This document shows, one piece after another, positions 16,386 to 24,765 of a stretch of DNA of 42,123 nucleotides; the first letter of the stretch is position 1, and every line of letters starts with the position of its first letter. The DNA lies in assembly GCF_001625085.1 (NCBI RefSeq), contig NZ_BDAW01000021.1, forward strand, positions 1-42,123. The letters run 5' to 3'. This stretch comes from Nocardia acidivorans NBRC 108247. GTDB taxonomy: Bacteria; Actinomycetota; Actinomycetes; Mycobacteriales; Mycobacteriaceae. Below the pieces are notes generated by a model, which saw only the letters and a program-made list of their open reading frames with translations, did not search any database and had not been told where the DNA came from. The translations under genes and the position numbers were made by a program.

Positions 16386-17021
16386 CTAGAGCGTATTGAC
16401 GCAGATGACGATTTTGCGCTCGTCATAGACGAAACCCGAATCACCGTTGGCGCATTCGTCCACGCTGGTGCTGTTCTTCATGATGGCCAGCACCTTCACC
16501 CCGTTGGCCGCGCCGCGGGTGGAGCAGTCGATGCGCTTGGGATCGCTGCCGCTGCCCTTGGTCCCCAGATCCAGGCAGTCGTTGATCACCCAGTCGATAT
16601 CCAGGCAGATGGCGCCGGTCTCGATACCCGCCATGGTCTCGTAGTAGGCCTGATCCACGTCGGCGGGACACTGGGAGTTGGTGGGCGCCTTGGCCACCAC
16701 CTTGTAATTGGAGTCCTTGCTCCCACAGGTGGCCTTGTGGATGGTGGCGTTGTCGGTGGTGCCGCCGAGCTTCACGCAGTCGCCGATGCCGGCCTGGAAA
16801 TCGGTGTCGCCACCCTTGTCGGCCGGTGTGGTGGTCGTGGTCGGGCGACCCGGGCTCGGTTTACCCGACGGCTTGGCGCCGGTGGTGGTGACCACCGAAT
16901 CCAGTCCGGGCGGGGCCGCCACGGGTGTGCCGGAGATGGTGGAACCGCAGCCCGCGAGCAGCAGGGCGGCGGCGGAGATGGCCGGAACGGCGATCCGGGC
17001 GGAGATCTGCTGACGCAACAC
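16386..17021 (-). CDS. lppU: LppU-like lipoprotein
   Basis: A 211-aa lipoprotein. The signal peptide ends in lipobox LLAGC with Cys25. A Pro/Thr-rich spacer (about 30-70) leads to a Cys-rich domain (about 75-211) with GDCVKLGGTTDNATIHKATC, NYKVVAKAP, CPADVDQAYYET, ICLDIDWVINDCLDL and VDECANG. These follow the order I recall in M. tuberculosis LppU: GDCVKL..., CGS..., CP.DVD..Y, ICLDVDWV, VDQCA. Eight Cys are in the domain, so four disulfides are likely. Function unknown; surface-exposed. The GTG start follows AGGAC and a well-formed promoter. The assignment is from memory of the family. Confidence 0.75.
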   Translation of the reverse strand: MLRQQISARIAVPAISAAALLLAGCGSTISGTPVAAPPGLDSVVTTTGAKPSGKPSPGRPTTTTTPADKGGDTDFQAGIGDCVKLGGTTDNATIHKATCGSKDSNYKVVAKAPTNSQCPADVDQAYYETMAGIETGAICLDIDWVINDCLDLGTKGSGSDPKRIDCSTRGAANGVKVLAIMKNSTSVDECANGDSGFVYDERKIVICVNTL

Positions 17022-17033
17022 GAAACTGTCCTA

Positions 17034-17062
17034 AATTTAGAAACACCAAGCTTTAAGTTCAA
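17034..17062 (-). promoter_or_regulatory. Promoter of the LppU-like gene
   Basis: On the - strand a -35 TTGAAC (17062-17057) and a -10 TAAATT (17039-17034) are separated by 17 bases. The predicted start of transcription lies only about 5 bases before the GTG, so the message would be nearly leaderless. Confidence 0.6.
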
Positions 17063-17161
17063 CGCCCATGCATACACGACGGATACGACGGCCGTCGACT
17101 CAAAAGCCCACTCACCCACCCGCCTCGAACCGGAGCCGGTAGTGACAACGTATAGAACGGC

Positions 17162-18535
17162 ATGAGTACCGCCGCCCGCTCGGCCGGTTCCGGGGCGCGC
17201 CTGCGCGAACCCCGGCTGATACCGCTGCACGCGCTCGCCGCCGGGGCCGATCTGGAGCGTTACTTCGGCCGGCGGCGCGCCCGCGACGGCGACCCCTTCC
17301 TCATGCGCTTTCCGGCCTTCGGATCGGCGGTCTTCACCGGAACGCCGGCGGGGGCGCGCGAAATCTTCCGGGCGCCGGTGGAATTGCTGGAACCGCCACT
17401 GCCCAATCCCATCGAGCCCATGGTCGGCCCGGCCTCGCTCATCCTGGCGCGCGGGGAACGCCATAGAAAGGAACGGGCGGTGCTGGCCCCGGCCTTGCAC
17501 CGCAATCGAATCAGCGCCTACGGCACCGTCATTCGCGAGGCCGCGCGCGCCGAGCTGGCGGGCGATCGGACCGGACGGGCCTGGCGGCCGGGGACCCGGG
17601 TGGATGCGCGGGAAGCCGCGCGGGCCATGACATTACGGGTGATCCTGGCGGCGGTATTCGGTATCGAGGAGCCCCGGCGGCTGGCCGATTACACCGCGGC
17701 CACCACCGAGTTCCTCACCTCCTTCGGTGGTCCGTTGTTCCTGGTTCCGGCGTTGCGGCGCAATATGTTCGGATTGTCCGGCTGGCAGCGGTTCACCGCG
17801 GCGCGCGATCGCCTGGACGCGCTCATCGATGCCGAGATCGATCGGCGGCGTACGCACGGGCACACCGGAACGGACATACTCGGGCTGCTGCTGGAGACCA
17901 GATATACGGACGGCAGCGCGCCGAGCGCCGTCGAATTGCGGGAACAATTGCGGACCTTGCTGGTCGCGGGGCATGAGACCACCGCGACGGTACTGGTCTG
18001 GGCGCTGTACCGATTGCATCGCGAACCCGCGGCCTTGGCCCGGTTGCGCGCCGAACTCGATTCCGCCGGAGGCGATCTCGATCCTATCGAACTCGCCGAA
18101 CTGCCCTACCTGGACGCGGTCTGCCAGGAGACGCTGCGGCTGCATCCCCCGGTGCCGATCGTATTGCGCAGGCTCACCGGTGATTTCGCACTGCGCGGGG
18201 TGCCGCTGGTGGCGGGGGACACCATGGGGCTCTCGGTGCAGCTGCTGCACTCGGATCCCGGTGTGTGGAGTGAGCCACACCTGTTCCGGCCCGAACGGTT
18301 TCTCGAACGCCGGTACAGCCCATTCGAATTCGCGCCGTTCGGCGGCGGGCACCGGCGCTGTGTGGGTGCGGCGCTCGCCGATTACGAATTGCGCATCGTG
18401 CTGGCCACCCTGCTCACCGGCGTGCGCCTGCGGTTGTCGCCGCGCTTCGCGCGCGGCCGGCTGCCGTGGACGGTGCCGCACAACATTGCGACCGGTCCGC
18501 ATGCCGCCATTACCTTCGATGTGGTCGAAGCCTGA
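17162..18535 (+). CDS. Cytochrome P450
   Basis: A 457-aa P450. It has the I-helix oxygen-binding motif LLVAGHETTATV, the ExxR pair (Glu323, Arg326 in CQETLRLHPP), FRPERF, and the haem loop FAPFGGGHRRCVG with Cys400 as thiolate ligand. The soluble N-terminus and the HPP/VLRRLT features recall the CYP110/CYP135/CYP138-like group of actinobacteria, which often hydroxylate lipids or steroids. The substrate cannot be read from the sequence, and no ferredoxin or reductase gene is beside it. TATAGA at 17151-17156 lies 5 bases before the ATG, so the message may be leaderless. It shares a 140-base divergent region with lppU. Confidence 0.9.
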   Translation: MSTAARSAGSGARLREPRLIPLHALAAGADLERYFGRRRARDGDPFLMRFPAFGSAVFTGTPAGAREIFRAPVELLEPPLPNPIEPMVGPASLILARGERHRKERAVLAPALHRNRISAYGTVIREAARAELAGDRTGRAWRPGTRVDAREAARAMTLRVILAAVFGIEEPRRLADYTAATTEFLTSFGGPLFLVPALRRNMFGLSGWQRFTAARDRLDALIDAEIDRRRTHGHTGTDILGLLLETRYTDGSAPSAVELREQLRTLLVAGHETTATVLVWALYRLHREPAALARLRAELDSAGGDLDPIELAELPYLDAVCQETLRLHPPVPIVLRRLTGDFALRGVPLVAGDTMGLSVQLLHSDPGVWSEPHLFRPERFLERRYSPFEFAPFGGGHRRCVGAALADYELRIVLATLLTGVRLRLSPRFARGRLPWTVPHNIATGPHAAITFDVVEA

Positions 18536-18544
18536 TGCGACGCC

Positions 18545-18560
18545 AGTGATTTCGATCACA
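18545..18560. promoter_or_regulatory. CRP/GlxR-like box 1
   Basis: AGTGA-TTTCGA-TCACA matches nine of the ten fixed positions of the CRP/GlxR consensus TGTGA-N6-TCACA. It lies 10 bases after the P450 stop and about 285 bases before the L,D-transpeptidase gene. Confidence 0.5.
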
Positions 18561-18670
18561 ACCATGTCCGGTGATACCGGCTCGCCGATTATGACCGAAC
18601 ATCCGGTCTCATTCGGGAATCGCCGACGCGAACGGCGATAACACCCCGGCGATTCGGTCTCCCATTCTTC

Positions 18671-18686
18671 TGTGATCCAGGTCACG
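18671..18686. promoter_or_regulatory. CRP/GlxR-like box 2
   Basis: TGTGA-TCCAGG-TCACG matches nine of the ten fixed positions of the CRP/GlxR consensus. It is 126 bases (12 helical turns) downstream of box 1 and about 145 bases before the L,D-transpeptidase start. A 10-bp palindrome GCCAATTGGC follows at 18717-18726. Confidence 0.6.
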
Positions 18687-18729
18687 TTCACAGATTCGTA
18701 TGCATAACTCCCACAAGCCAATTGGCATG

Positions 18730-18793
18730 CCCGCGATCGCAAGGTAGGAATGAACGCGGGGTTGGGACCTAACGCGGGTGAGTTCTGCCCGCG
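18730..18793 (+). promoter_or_regulatory. Leader of the ldt gene with two pairs of complementary repeats
   Basis: CCCGCG occurs at 18730-18735 and 18788-18793; its complement CGCGGG occurs at 18755-18760 and 18773-18778. The four elements can form mutually exclusive hairpins (first with second, or third with fourth). This is the layout of an attenuator or riboswitch-like leader, but I recognise no known class. Ribosome site GGAAGGA follows. Confidence 0.35.
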
Positions 18794-18830
18794 ATCTGCG
18801 TATGAACAAGGATCGGAAGGACACCTAGCT

Positions 18831-19727
18831 GTGCGCATCACCCGGTATGGACTGATTTCCCTCGCCGCCATCGCGGCGACCGGAGCCGTGGTGGCCGCGC
18901 CCGCCTCAGCCGCCCCGCTATGGCCGGGCGGCCCGGAGGTTCCGGGTGTGCCCTCCGCCGTCATGCCGCAGCCCGTCCCCGGCGATCTGCCGACCGCGCC
19001 CGGCGCGAGTTCGCCGCTGCCGCCCTCGAACTTCACCGCGCCGAACATCACGCCCGGCGACGGTGACGTGGTCGGTGTGGCACAGCCGGTCATCATCAAC
19101 TTCAAGGAGCCGGTGAGCGATCACACCGCCGCCGAGAAGTCCATCCGCATCACCTCCACCAACAAGGTGGACGGCCATTTCTACTGGCGCGGTGACAGCC
19201 AGGTGCGCTGGCGGCCCGAGGAGTTCTGGCCGTCCGGCTCCAAGGTCACCGTCGAGGCGGGCGGCACCAAGGTCGCCTACGAGATCGGCGACGAGTTCAT
19301 CGCCACCGCCGACGACACCACCCACGAAATCGTGGTCACCCGCAATGGCGAGGTCGTGCGGACCATGCCCACCTCGATGGGCAAAACCGGGCACGAGACC
19401 CCGAACGGCACCTATATCGTCAGCGAGCGCAATCGCAAGATGATCATGGACTCCTCCACCTACGGTGTGCCCACCACCGCGGCCGAGGGCTACAAGCTCG
19501 AGGTCGAGTACGCCACCCGCATGTCCAACAGCGGCATCTTCGTGCACGCCGCCCCGTGGAGCGTTGCGCAGCAGGGTTATTCGAACACCTCGCACGGCTG
19601 CCTGAACGTCTCGACCGAAGACGCCAAGTGGTTCATGGACAATGTGAAGAAGGGTGATCCGGTCGTCGTCAAGAACACCAAGGGCGGCACCCTGAGCACC
19701 AGCGACGGCTGGGGCGACTGGAACTAG
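18831..19727 (+). CDS. Secreted L,D-transpeptidase (YkuD) with Ig-like domain
   Basis: A 298-aa protein. The GTG at 18831 follows GGAAGGA; the frame extends upstream into the leader. Signal peptide with cleavage after ASA27, no lipobox. A Pro-rich spacer to about 70, an Ig-like domain (about 75-160: PVIINFKEPV, RITSTNKVDGHFYW, WPSGSKVTVEAG), then the YkuD catalytic domain (about 163-285) with IFVHAAPW (His239) and TSHGCLNVS (His255, Cys257). It makes 3-3 cross-links in peptidoglycan and may attach other polymers; carbapenems acylate the Cys. The two-domain form matches the mycobacterial Ldt enzymes, but the lack of a lipobox differs from LdtB-type proteins that are lipid-anchored. Confidence 0.9.
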   Translation: MRITRYGLISLAAIAATGAVVAAPASAAPLWPGGPEVPGVPSAVMPQPVPGDLPTAPGASSPLPPSNFTAPNITPGDGDVVGVAQPVIINFKEPVSDHTAAEKSIRITSTNKVDGHFYWRGDSQVRWRPEEFWPSGSKVTVEAGGTKVAYEIGDEFIATADDTTHEIVVTRNGEVVRTMPTSMGKTGHETPNGTYIVSERNRKMIMDSSTYGVPTTAAEGYKLEVEYATRMSNSGIFVHAAPWSVAQQGYSNTSHGCLNVSTEDAKWFMDNVKKGDPVVVKNTKGGTLSTSDGWGDWN

Positions 19728-19756
19728 TCGTTCCGCCCGGGCAGACAGAAAGTTTT

Positions 19757-19789
19757 CGTGCGCCCCGCCCGGTATGGGCGGGGCGTACG
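19757..19789 (+). terminator. Terminator after the L,D-transpeptidase gene
   Basis: A 14-bp GC-rich stem (19757-19770 with 19776-19789, one G-T pair) and a 5-base loop lie 30 bases past the stop codon. Confidence 0.75.
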
Positions 19790-19858
19790 CGTGTGCGGGG
19801 GAAGGTGGGCACGAGCCCCCGTTCACTTTGTTGGAAATTAGAGATCCCGTATTCGGTC

Positions 19859-19893
19859 TTGAAAGAGACTGGCCGCCCGTACTATTCGGCGCA
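19859..19893 (+). promoter_or_regulatory. Leaderless promoter of ugpA
   Basis: TTGAAA (19859-19864) and TACTAT (19880-19885) are separated by 15 bases. Transcription would begin at or next to the A of the ATG at 19893. No ribosome site precedes that ATG, which fits a leaderless message. Confidence 0.5.
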
Positions 19894-20942
19894 TGTCCGC
19901 GCCACCGGCGGGTGCGTCCGGTGAACATTCGGTTGCGCCCATGCGCCGACTATTCAACCGGGCGGCATCCAGTCGTAACCGGCTAGTCGCAAGCAACCGT
20001 CACGCTGCGCGGGTGAGATCGAGCCCCGAACGAGTACTGCCGCAGCCCCCGGGGCGCGGCCGGCGCGGCAGACCCTGGCAGGACTACGCGCTCTTCTTCG
20101 TGCTCGTCGCGCCAAACCTGGTGTTGCTCTCGGTATTTATGTACCGGCCGCTGATCGACAATATTCGGCTGTCGTTCTTCGACTGGAATATCTCGGACAC
20201 CACATCCACCTTCGTCGGCCTGGCCAACTACCGGGAGTGGTGGGGCCGCGACGATTCGTGGCAAATCGTAAGCAACACAGTTGTCTTCACGCTCGCGGCG
20301 GTCGTCGGCAGTATGGTGCTGGGTTTGGCACTCGCCCTGCTGCTGGATCGGAAACTGTTCGGGCGCAATGTGGTCCGCTCCGCGGTCTTCGCACCCTTCG
20401 TCATCTCCGGCGCCGCCATCGGCGTGGCCTTCCAGTTCATCTTCGATCCCGGCTTCGGCCTGGTGCAGGATGTGCTGCACAAACTCGGCGTGGAGAAGGC
20501 CCCGGACTTCTACCAGGATCCGCACTGGGCGCTGTTCATGGTGACCGTCACCTATCTGTGGAAGAACATCGGCTACACCTTCGTCATCTATCTGGCCGCG
20601 CTGCAGGGCATTCGGACGGATCTGATGGAGGCCGCCGAGATCGACGGCGCGAGCCGCTGGACCACCTTCACCCGGGTACTGCTGCCGCAGCTGCGGCCCA
20701 CCACCTTCTTCCTGTCCATCACGGTGCTGCTGAATTCGCTGCAGGTCTTCGACATCATCTACTCGATGACCCGCGGCGGACCGCTCGGCACCGGCACCAC
20801 CACCATGGTGGTCCAGGTGTACCGCGAATCGTTCGTCAACTTCCGGGCCGGTTACGGCGCGACCGTCGCCACCATCATGTTCGTGGTGCTGCTGATAGTC
20901 ACCCTGCTCCAGGTCCGGATCATGGATCGGGGCGAGCAGTGA
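19893..20942 (+). CDS. ugpA: ABC importer permease UgpA
   Basis: A 349-aa binding-protein-dependent permease. About 65 residues of basic cytoplasmic tail precede six membrane helices. The EAA loop EAAEIDGASRWTTFTRVLLP contacts UgpC. The gene order A-E-B-C and the UgpB sequence identify a glycerol-3-phosphate/glycerophosphodiester importer as in mycobacteria. The start at 19893 is chosen because of the promoter; an ATG at 19941 is the alternative and neither has a clear ribosome site. Stop overlaps ugpE as GTGA. Confidence 0.9.
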   Translation: MSAPPAGASGEHSVAPMRRLFNRAASSRNRLVASNRHAARVRSSPERVLPQPPGRGRRGRPWQDYALFFVLVAPNLVLLSVFMYRPLIDNIRLSFFDWNISDTTSTFVGLANYREWWGRDDSWQIVSNTVVFTLAAVVGSMVLGLALALLLDRKLFGRNVVRSAVFAPFVISGAAIGVAFQFIFDPGFGLVQDVLHKLGVEKAPDFYQDPHWALFMVTVTYLWKNIGYTFVIYLAALQGIRTDLMEAAEIDGASRWTTFTRVLLPQLRPTTFFLSITVLLNSLQVFDIIYSMTRGGPLGTGTTTMVVQVYRESFVNFRAGYGATVATIMFVVLLIVTLLQVRIMDRGEQ

Positions 20943-21793
20943 CCGACCGGCTCAATCGGCTCGACAATGCCTTCTGGGCGAAGTTCTTCGGCTACGCGGC
21001 CATGGTGTGCGTACTGATCGTCATCGGGGTGCCGCTGTTCTGGCTGCTCATCACCTCGTTCAAGACGCGCGGCGATATCTACGTGCAGCCGGCGGTGTAC
21101 TGGCCGCACACCTGGCACGCGGAGAACTACAGCGAGGCCACCACCACCCTGCCGTTCTGGACATTCCTGCGGAATTCGGTGATCGTCACGCTCACGGTGG
21201 CGTCGGTGAAATTCGTCCTCGGCGTGCTCAGCGCGTACGGGCTGGTGTTCCTGCGATTCCCAGGCAAGAACGTCGTGTTCCTGGTGATCATCGCGGCGCT
21301 GATGGTGCCCAATCAGATCACCGTCATCTCCAACTACGCGCTGGTCGCCCAGCTCGGCTGGCGAAATACCATGCAGGGCATCATCATCCCGCTGTGCGGG
21401 GTCGCGTTCGGCACCTTCCTGATGCGCAACCACTTCCTGTCGCTGCCCGCCGAGGTCATCGAGGCGGCGCGAATGGACGGCGCGCGCTGGTGGCGGCTGC
21501 TGACCCGCGTGGTGCTGCCCATGTCCGGTCCGACCATGGTGGCGTTCGCGGTCATCACACTCGTCAACGAGTGGAACGAATACCTGTGGCCCTTCCTCAT
21601 GGCGGACGGCCCGAATGTCGCCACACTGCCGGTCGGCCTGACCCTGCTGCAGAACACCGAGAACCCGAGCGTCACCAACTGGGGTCCGGTCATGGCCGGC
21701 ACCCTGCTCACCATGCTGCCCATCCTCATCGTCTTCCTCGCATTACAGCGTCACATGATCAAGGGCCTCACCTCCGGTGCGGTCAAGGGTTAA
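20939..21793 (+). CDS. ugpE: ABC importer permease UgpE
   Basis: A 284-aa permease, GTG start coupled to ugpA. It has six predicted helices and the EAA loop EAARMDGARWWRLLTRVVLP. FWLLITSFKT at the first helix and VNEWNEYLWPFL near the C-terminus are typical of the MalG/UgpE group. Forms the membrane channel with UgpA. Confidence 0.92.
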   Translation: MTDRLNRLDNAFWAKFFGYAAMVCVLIVIGVPLFWLLITSFKTRGDIYVQPAVYWPHTWHAENYSEATTTLPFWTFLRNSVIVTLTVASVKFVLGVLSAYGLVFLRFPGKNVVFLVIIAALMVPNQITVISNYALVAQLGWRNTMQGIIIPLCGVAFGTFLMRNHFLSLPAEVIEAARMDGARWWRLLTRVVLPMSGPTMVAFAVITLVNEWNEYLWPFLMADGPNVATLPVGLTLLQNTENPSVTNWGPVMAGTLLTMLPILIVFLALQRHMIKGLTSGAVKG

Positions 21794-21812
21794 GTCCCAG
21801 AAGGAGATTCCA

Positions 21813-23141
21813 GTGTCCGACTCCCGATTTCCCGCGCTGTCTCGACGCGGGTTCCTCGGCCTCGCCGGCGCCACCGCGGCCGGGCTGGCGCTGACCGCCT
21901 GCGCCGGATCCGGCGGCGGCGGCAAGCAGGGTGGTGACTCGAACACCATCACCTTCTGGTCCAACCACCCGGGCACCTCCAAGGAGCTGGAGACCGAACT
22001 CATCAACCGGTTCCAGGCCAAGTACCCGGATCTGAAGGTCAACCTGGTCGACGCGGGCAAGAACTACGAGGAGGTGTCGCAGAAGTTCAACGCGGCGCTC
22101 TCCGGCGGCGAACTGCCCGATGTCGTTGTGCTGTCCGATGTCTGGTGGTTCAACTACGCCCTGAACGGCATCATCGAACCGCTGGACTCGCACTTCGGCT
22201 CCGCGGGCGTGCACCTCGACGATTACGTCGATTCGCTGGCCAACGACTACAAGTTCAACAACAAGCACTACGCGCTGCCGTACGCCCGCTCGACCCAGGT
22301 CTTCTACTACAACAAGGATGTCTGGTCCAAGGCCGGACTGCCGGACCGCGGCCCGAACAGCTGGCAGGAATTCGACGAGTGGGGCCCGAAGATCCAGGGC
22401 GTCATGGGCGGCGACAAATGGGCGCACGGCTGGGGCGATGCCAAGAACTACCTGGCCTGGACCTTGCAGGGTCCGATGTGGACCTTCGGCGGCGGCTACT
22501 CCGACGACTGGAAGCTGAAGTTCAGCGATCCCAAGTCGATCGAAGCGGGCAAGTTCTTCAGCGACATGATCAATGTGAAGAAGTACGCGGCCATCCGGCC
22601 GCAGATCGCCACCGAATTCGGCACCGGCATTCTGGGTTCCACCATCGCCTCCACCGGTGATCTCAAGGGCATCATGAAGAACGCCGAGGGCAAGCTGACC
22701 GTCGGCACCGCTTTCCTGCCGCATCCGAACGGCGCGGGCGCGACCACCGGTGGTGCGGGCCTGGCCATTCCGTCGCGAATCTCGGACTCGCGCAAGGAGA
22801 ACGCGCTCAAGTTCATCGAGTTCATCACCAATGCGGCCAATACCGCCTACTTCTCACAGGGCACCGGATACATGCCGGTGCGCAAGTCCGCGCTACAGGA
22901 TCCCAGTGAGCTGGACTTCCTGGCCAAGAACCCGAACTCCAAGACCGCCATCGATCAGCTCGCGGTGACCAAGTCGCAGGACTTCGCGCGCGTATTCGTC
23001 CCGGGCGGCGATCAGATCATCGGCACCGGTATGGAGCAGATCGGCCTGCAGAACCGGGATGTCACTTCGGTTTTCGCGGATATCAGCAGCCAGTTGCAGA
23101 CCATTATCGACCGGCAGATCACGCCCAAGCTGCCCAAGTAG
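21813..23141 (+). CDS. ugpB: Substrate-binding lipoprotein UgpB (Tat-exported)
   Basis: A 442-aa solute-binding protein. The GTG at 21813 follows AAGGAG. The signal peptide has twin arginines (LSRRGFLGLAG) and a lipobox LTAC (Cys30), so it is probably exported folded by Tat and then lipidated. The mature part contains FWSNHPG, DAGKNYEEVSQKFNAAL, YALPYARSTQVFYYNK and GTGYMPVRKSA, very close to what I recall of M. tuberculosis UgpB, which binds glycerophosphocholine. The same type of ligand is therefore likely: glycerophosphodiesters from lipid breakdown. Confidence 0.92.
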   Translation: MSDSRFPALSRRGFLGLAGATAAGLALTACAGSGGGGKQGGDSNTITFWSNHPGTSKELETELINRFQAKYPDLKVNLVDAGKNYEEVSQKFNAALSGGELPDVVVLSDVWWFNYALNGIIEPLDSHFGSAGVHLDDYVDSLANDYKFNNKHYALPYARSTQVFYYNKDVWSKAGLPDRGPNSWQEFDEWGPKIQGVMGGDKWAHGWGDAKNYLAWTLQGPMWTFGGGYSDDWKLKFSDPKSIEAGKFFSDMINVKKYAAIRPQIATEFGTGILGSTIASTGDLKGIMKNAEGKLTVGTAFLPHPNGAGATTGGAGLAIPSRISDSRKENALKFIEFITNAANTAYFSQGTGYMPVRKSALQDPSELDFLAKNPNSKTAIDQLAVTKSQDFARVFVPGGDQIIGTGMEQIGLQNRDVTSVFADISSQLQTIIDRQITPKLPK

Positions 23142-23164
23142 TACCTAGTTAGGAGACCCGCCGC

Positions 23165-24244
23165 ATGGCGACTGTGCAGTTCGAGGGTGTTTCCCTCAGT
23201 TATCCGGGTGCGCCGCGTCCCGCGGTCGGGGATCTGAATCTGGAGATCGCCGATGGCGAATTCCTGGTGCTGGTCGGACCGTCGGGCTGCGGTAAATCCA
23301 CCAGTCTGCGCATGCTGGCGGGTCTGGAGGCGGTCTCCGCCGGGCGGATTCACATCGGCGGCCTCGATGTCACCGGGCTGCCGCCGCGCTCGCGCGATGT
23401 GGCCATGGTCTTCCAGAGCTATGCGCTCTACCCCAATATGACGGTCGCCGAGAATATGGGCTTCGCACTCCGCAATGCGGGAATGAGCAAGGCGGACACC
23501 CTGATTCAGGTCAAGGAGGCCGCCGCCATGCTGGAGCTGGAGGACCTGCTCGACCGCAAACCCGCCAAGTTGTCGGGCGGTCAGCGGCAGCGCGTGGCCA
23601 TGGGCCGTGCCATCGTGCGCCGCCCGCAGGTGTTCTGCATGGACGAGCCGCTCTCCAATCTGGACGCCAAACTCCGGGTGAGCACCCGCTCCCAGATCGC
23701 CGCGCTGCAAAAGCGTTTGGGCACCACGACGGTGTACGTCACGCACGATCAGGTCGAGGCCATGACCATGGGCCATCGTGTCGCGGTCATGAAGGACGGC
23801 AAACTCCAGCAGATCGCCGCACCGCGCGAGCTGTACGACAATCCGGTCAATACCTTCGTGGCCGGATTCATCGGCTCACCGGGTATGAACCTGCTCACCG
23901 CGCCCGTGCGCGAGGGAGCGGCCGTGCTCAACGAACTCCGAATCCCGGTGCCGCACACTGTCACCGGCGATCAGGTGGTGATCGGTATCCGCCCCGAATC
24001 CTGGGAGGTCACCACCGATCCGGCGAACTCCCTCGCCGTGGAGGTCGAACTCCTCGAGGAGCTCGGCTCCGAATCCTTCCTGTACTCGCACGGCGTCACC
24101 GACGAATGGTCCAGCCGCTCCGGCCGCGTCGTGGCCCGCGTCGACCGCCGCTTCCGAGTAGCCCTCGGCGACGGCCTGCGCCTGACCCCCAAACAGGACG
24201 AACTCTTCTTCTTCGATGCCGAGACCGAGGAACGCCTGCGCTAG
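23165..24244 (+). CDS. ugpC: ABC importer ATPase UgpC
   Basis: A 359-aa MalK-type ATPase. Walker A GPSGCGKS (38-45), Q-loop VFQSYALYP, signature LSGGQRQR, Walker B VFCMDEPLSNLD, and H-loop VTHDQVEAM. The C-terminal TOBE/OB region (about 240-359: GIRPESW, GRVVARVDRRF) is the site for regulatory contacts in this family. It energises UgpAE. Its TAG stop shares the tetranucleotide CTAG with the stop of the convergent gene. Confidence 0.93.
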   Translation: MATVQFEGVSLSYPGAPRPAVGDLNLEIADGEFLVLVGPSGCGKSTSLRMLAGLEAVSAGRIHIGGLDVTGLPPRSRDVAMVFQSYALYPNMTVAENMGFALRNAGMSKADTLIQVKEAAAMLELEDLLDRKPAKLSGGQRQRVAMGRAIVRRPQVFCMDEPLSNLDAKLRVSTRSQIAALQKRLGTTTVYVTHDQVEAMTMGHRVAVMKDGKLQQIAAPRELYDNPVNTFVAGFIGSPGMNLLTAPVREGAAVLNELRIPVPHTVTGDQVVIGIRPESWEVTTDPANSLAVEVELLEELGSESFLYSHGVTDEWSSRSGRVVARVDRRFRVALGDGLRLTPKQDELFFFDAETEERLR

Positions 24245-24765
24245 GACACCGGCACCGCCTGCTCGAGAATCGCGTCGACGGTCTGCTCGACCGTGAGATC
24301 CGAAGTGTCCAGCCACAATCCGAGGCGGGGTGTGGTGGTGCGCAGTCCGGTGTCGAGATCCTCGACCGTATAGGGACCGTACGCCTTCTTGGCGCGGCCC
24401 GCCTCGCGGGCCTCCACCGCCGCCGGGCGCGGGGTCAGCACCACCACATACCGTGGGCGGGTGCGGATCTGGTCGGCGAAGTAGGGCAGGAAATCGCCGA
24501 GCACCACGTCCTGGACTATGGCGGTGAAGCCCTCGGCCGCGTAGCCGTCGGCGGCGTGGGCGGCCAGACGGTGGCGTAACCGCAACTGGGACAGCGCTTC
24601 CTCCGGCGGATCCGGGCGCATATCCTCGCGGCCGTTCACCACGAAGCGGCGGAAGGCGTCCCCGCGCACATGCGCTGTGCGGGGCAATCGCTCCGCCAGC
24701 GCCTGTGCCACGGTCGATTTCCCGGCCGCCTGGATTCCGGTGATCAGATAGACGGCTCCGGTCAC
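24241..24765 (-). CDS. P-loop kinase (chloramphenicol phosphotransferase-like AAA family)
   Basis: A 174-aa protein with an N-terminal Walker A, YLITGIQAAGKSTVAQALAERL. It continues with VRGDAFRRFV, a lid-like stretch rich in Arg, IVQDVVLGDFL and VVVLTPRPAAVEAREAGR. This layout fits small-molecule kinases of the CPT/AAA_33 type; the substrate is unknown, and the resemblance gives no proof of chloramphenicol resistance. The GTG start overlaps the stop of the peptidase gene (GTGA), so it is the second gene of that operon. It converges on ugpC with a 4-base overlap. Confidence 0.75.
   Translation of the reverse strand: MTGAVYLITGIQAAGKSTVAQALAERLPRTAHVRGDAFRRFVVNGREDMRPDPPEEALSQLRLRHRLAAHAADGYAAEGFTAIVQDVVLGDFLPYFADQIRTRPRYVVVLTPRPAAVEAREAGRAKKAYGPYTVEDLDTGLRTTTPRLGLWLDTSDLTVEQTVDAILEQAVPVS

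Noticed and set aside
18536..18830. ydaO (c-di-AMP) riboswitch ahead of the L,D-transpeptidase gene
   Set aside because: The genomic context fits, but the leader is too short and lacks the conserved blocks I remember for this class. It is recorded instead as an unclassified repeat-rich leader.
24241..24765. Chloramphenicol resistance gene
   Set aside because: The protein only shares the P-loop kinase layout; nothing in the sequence supports a specific antibiotic substrate.
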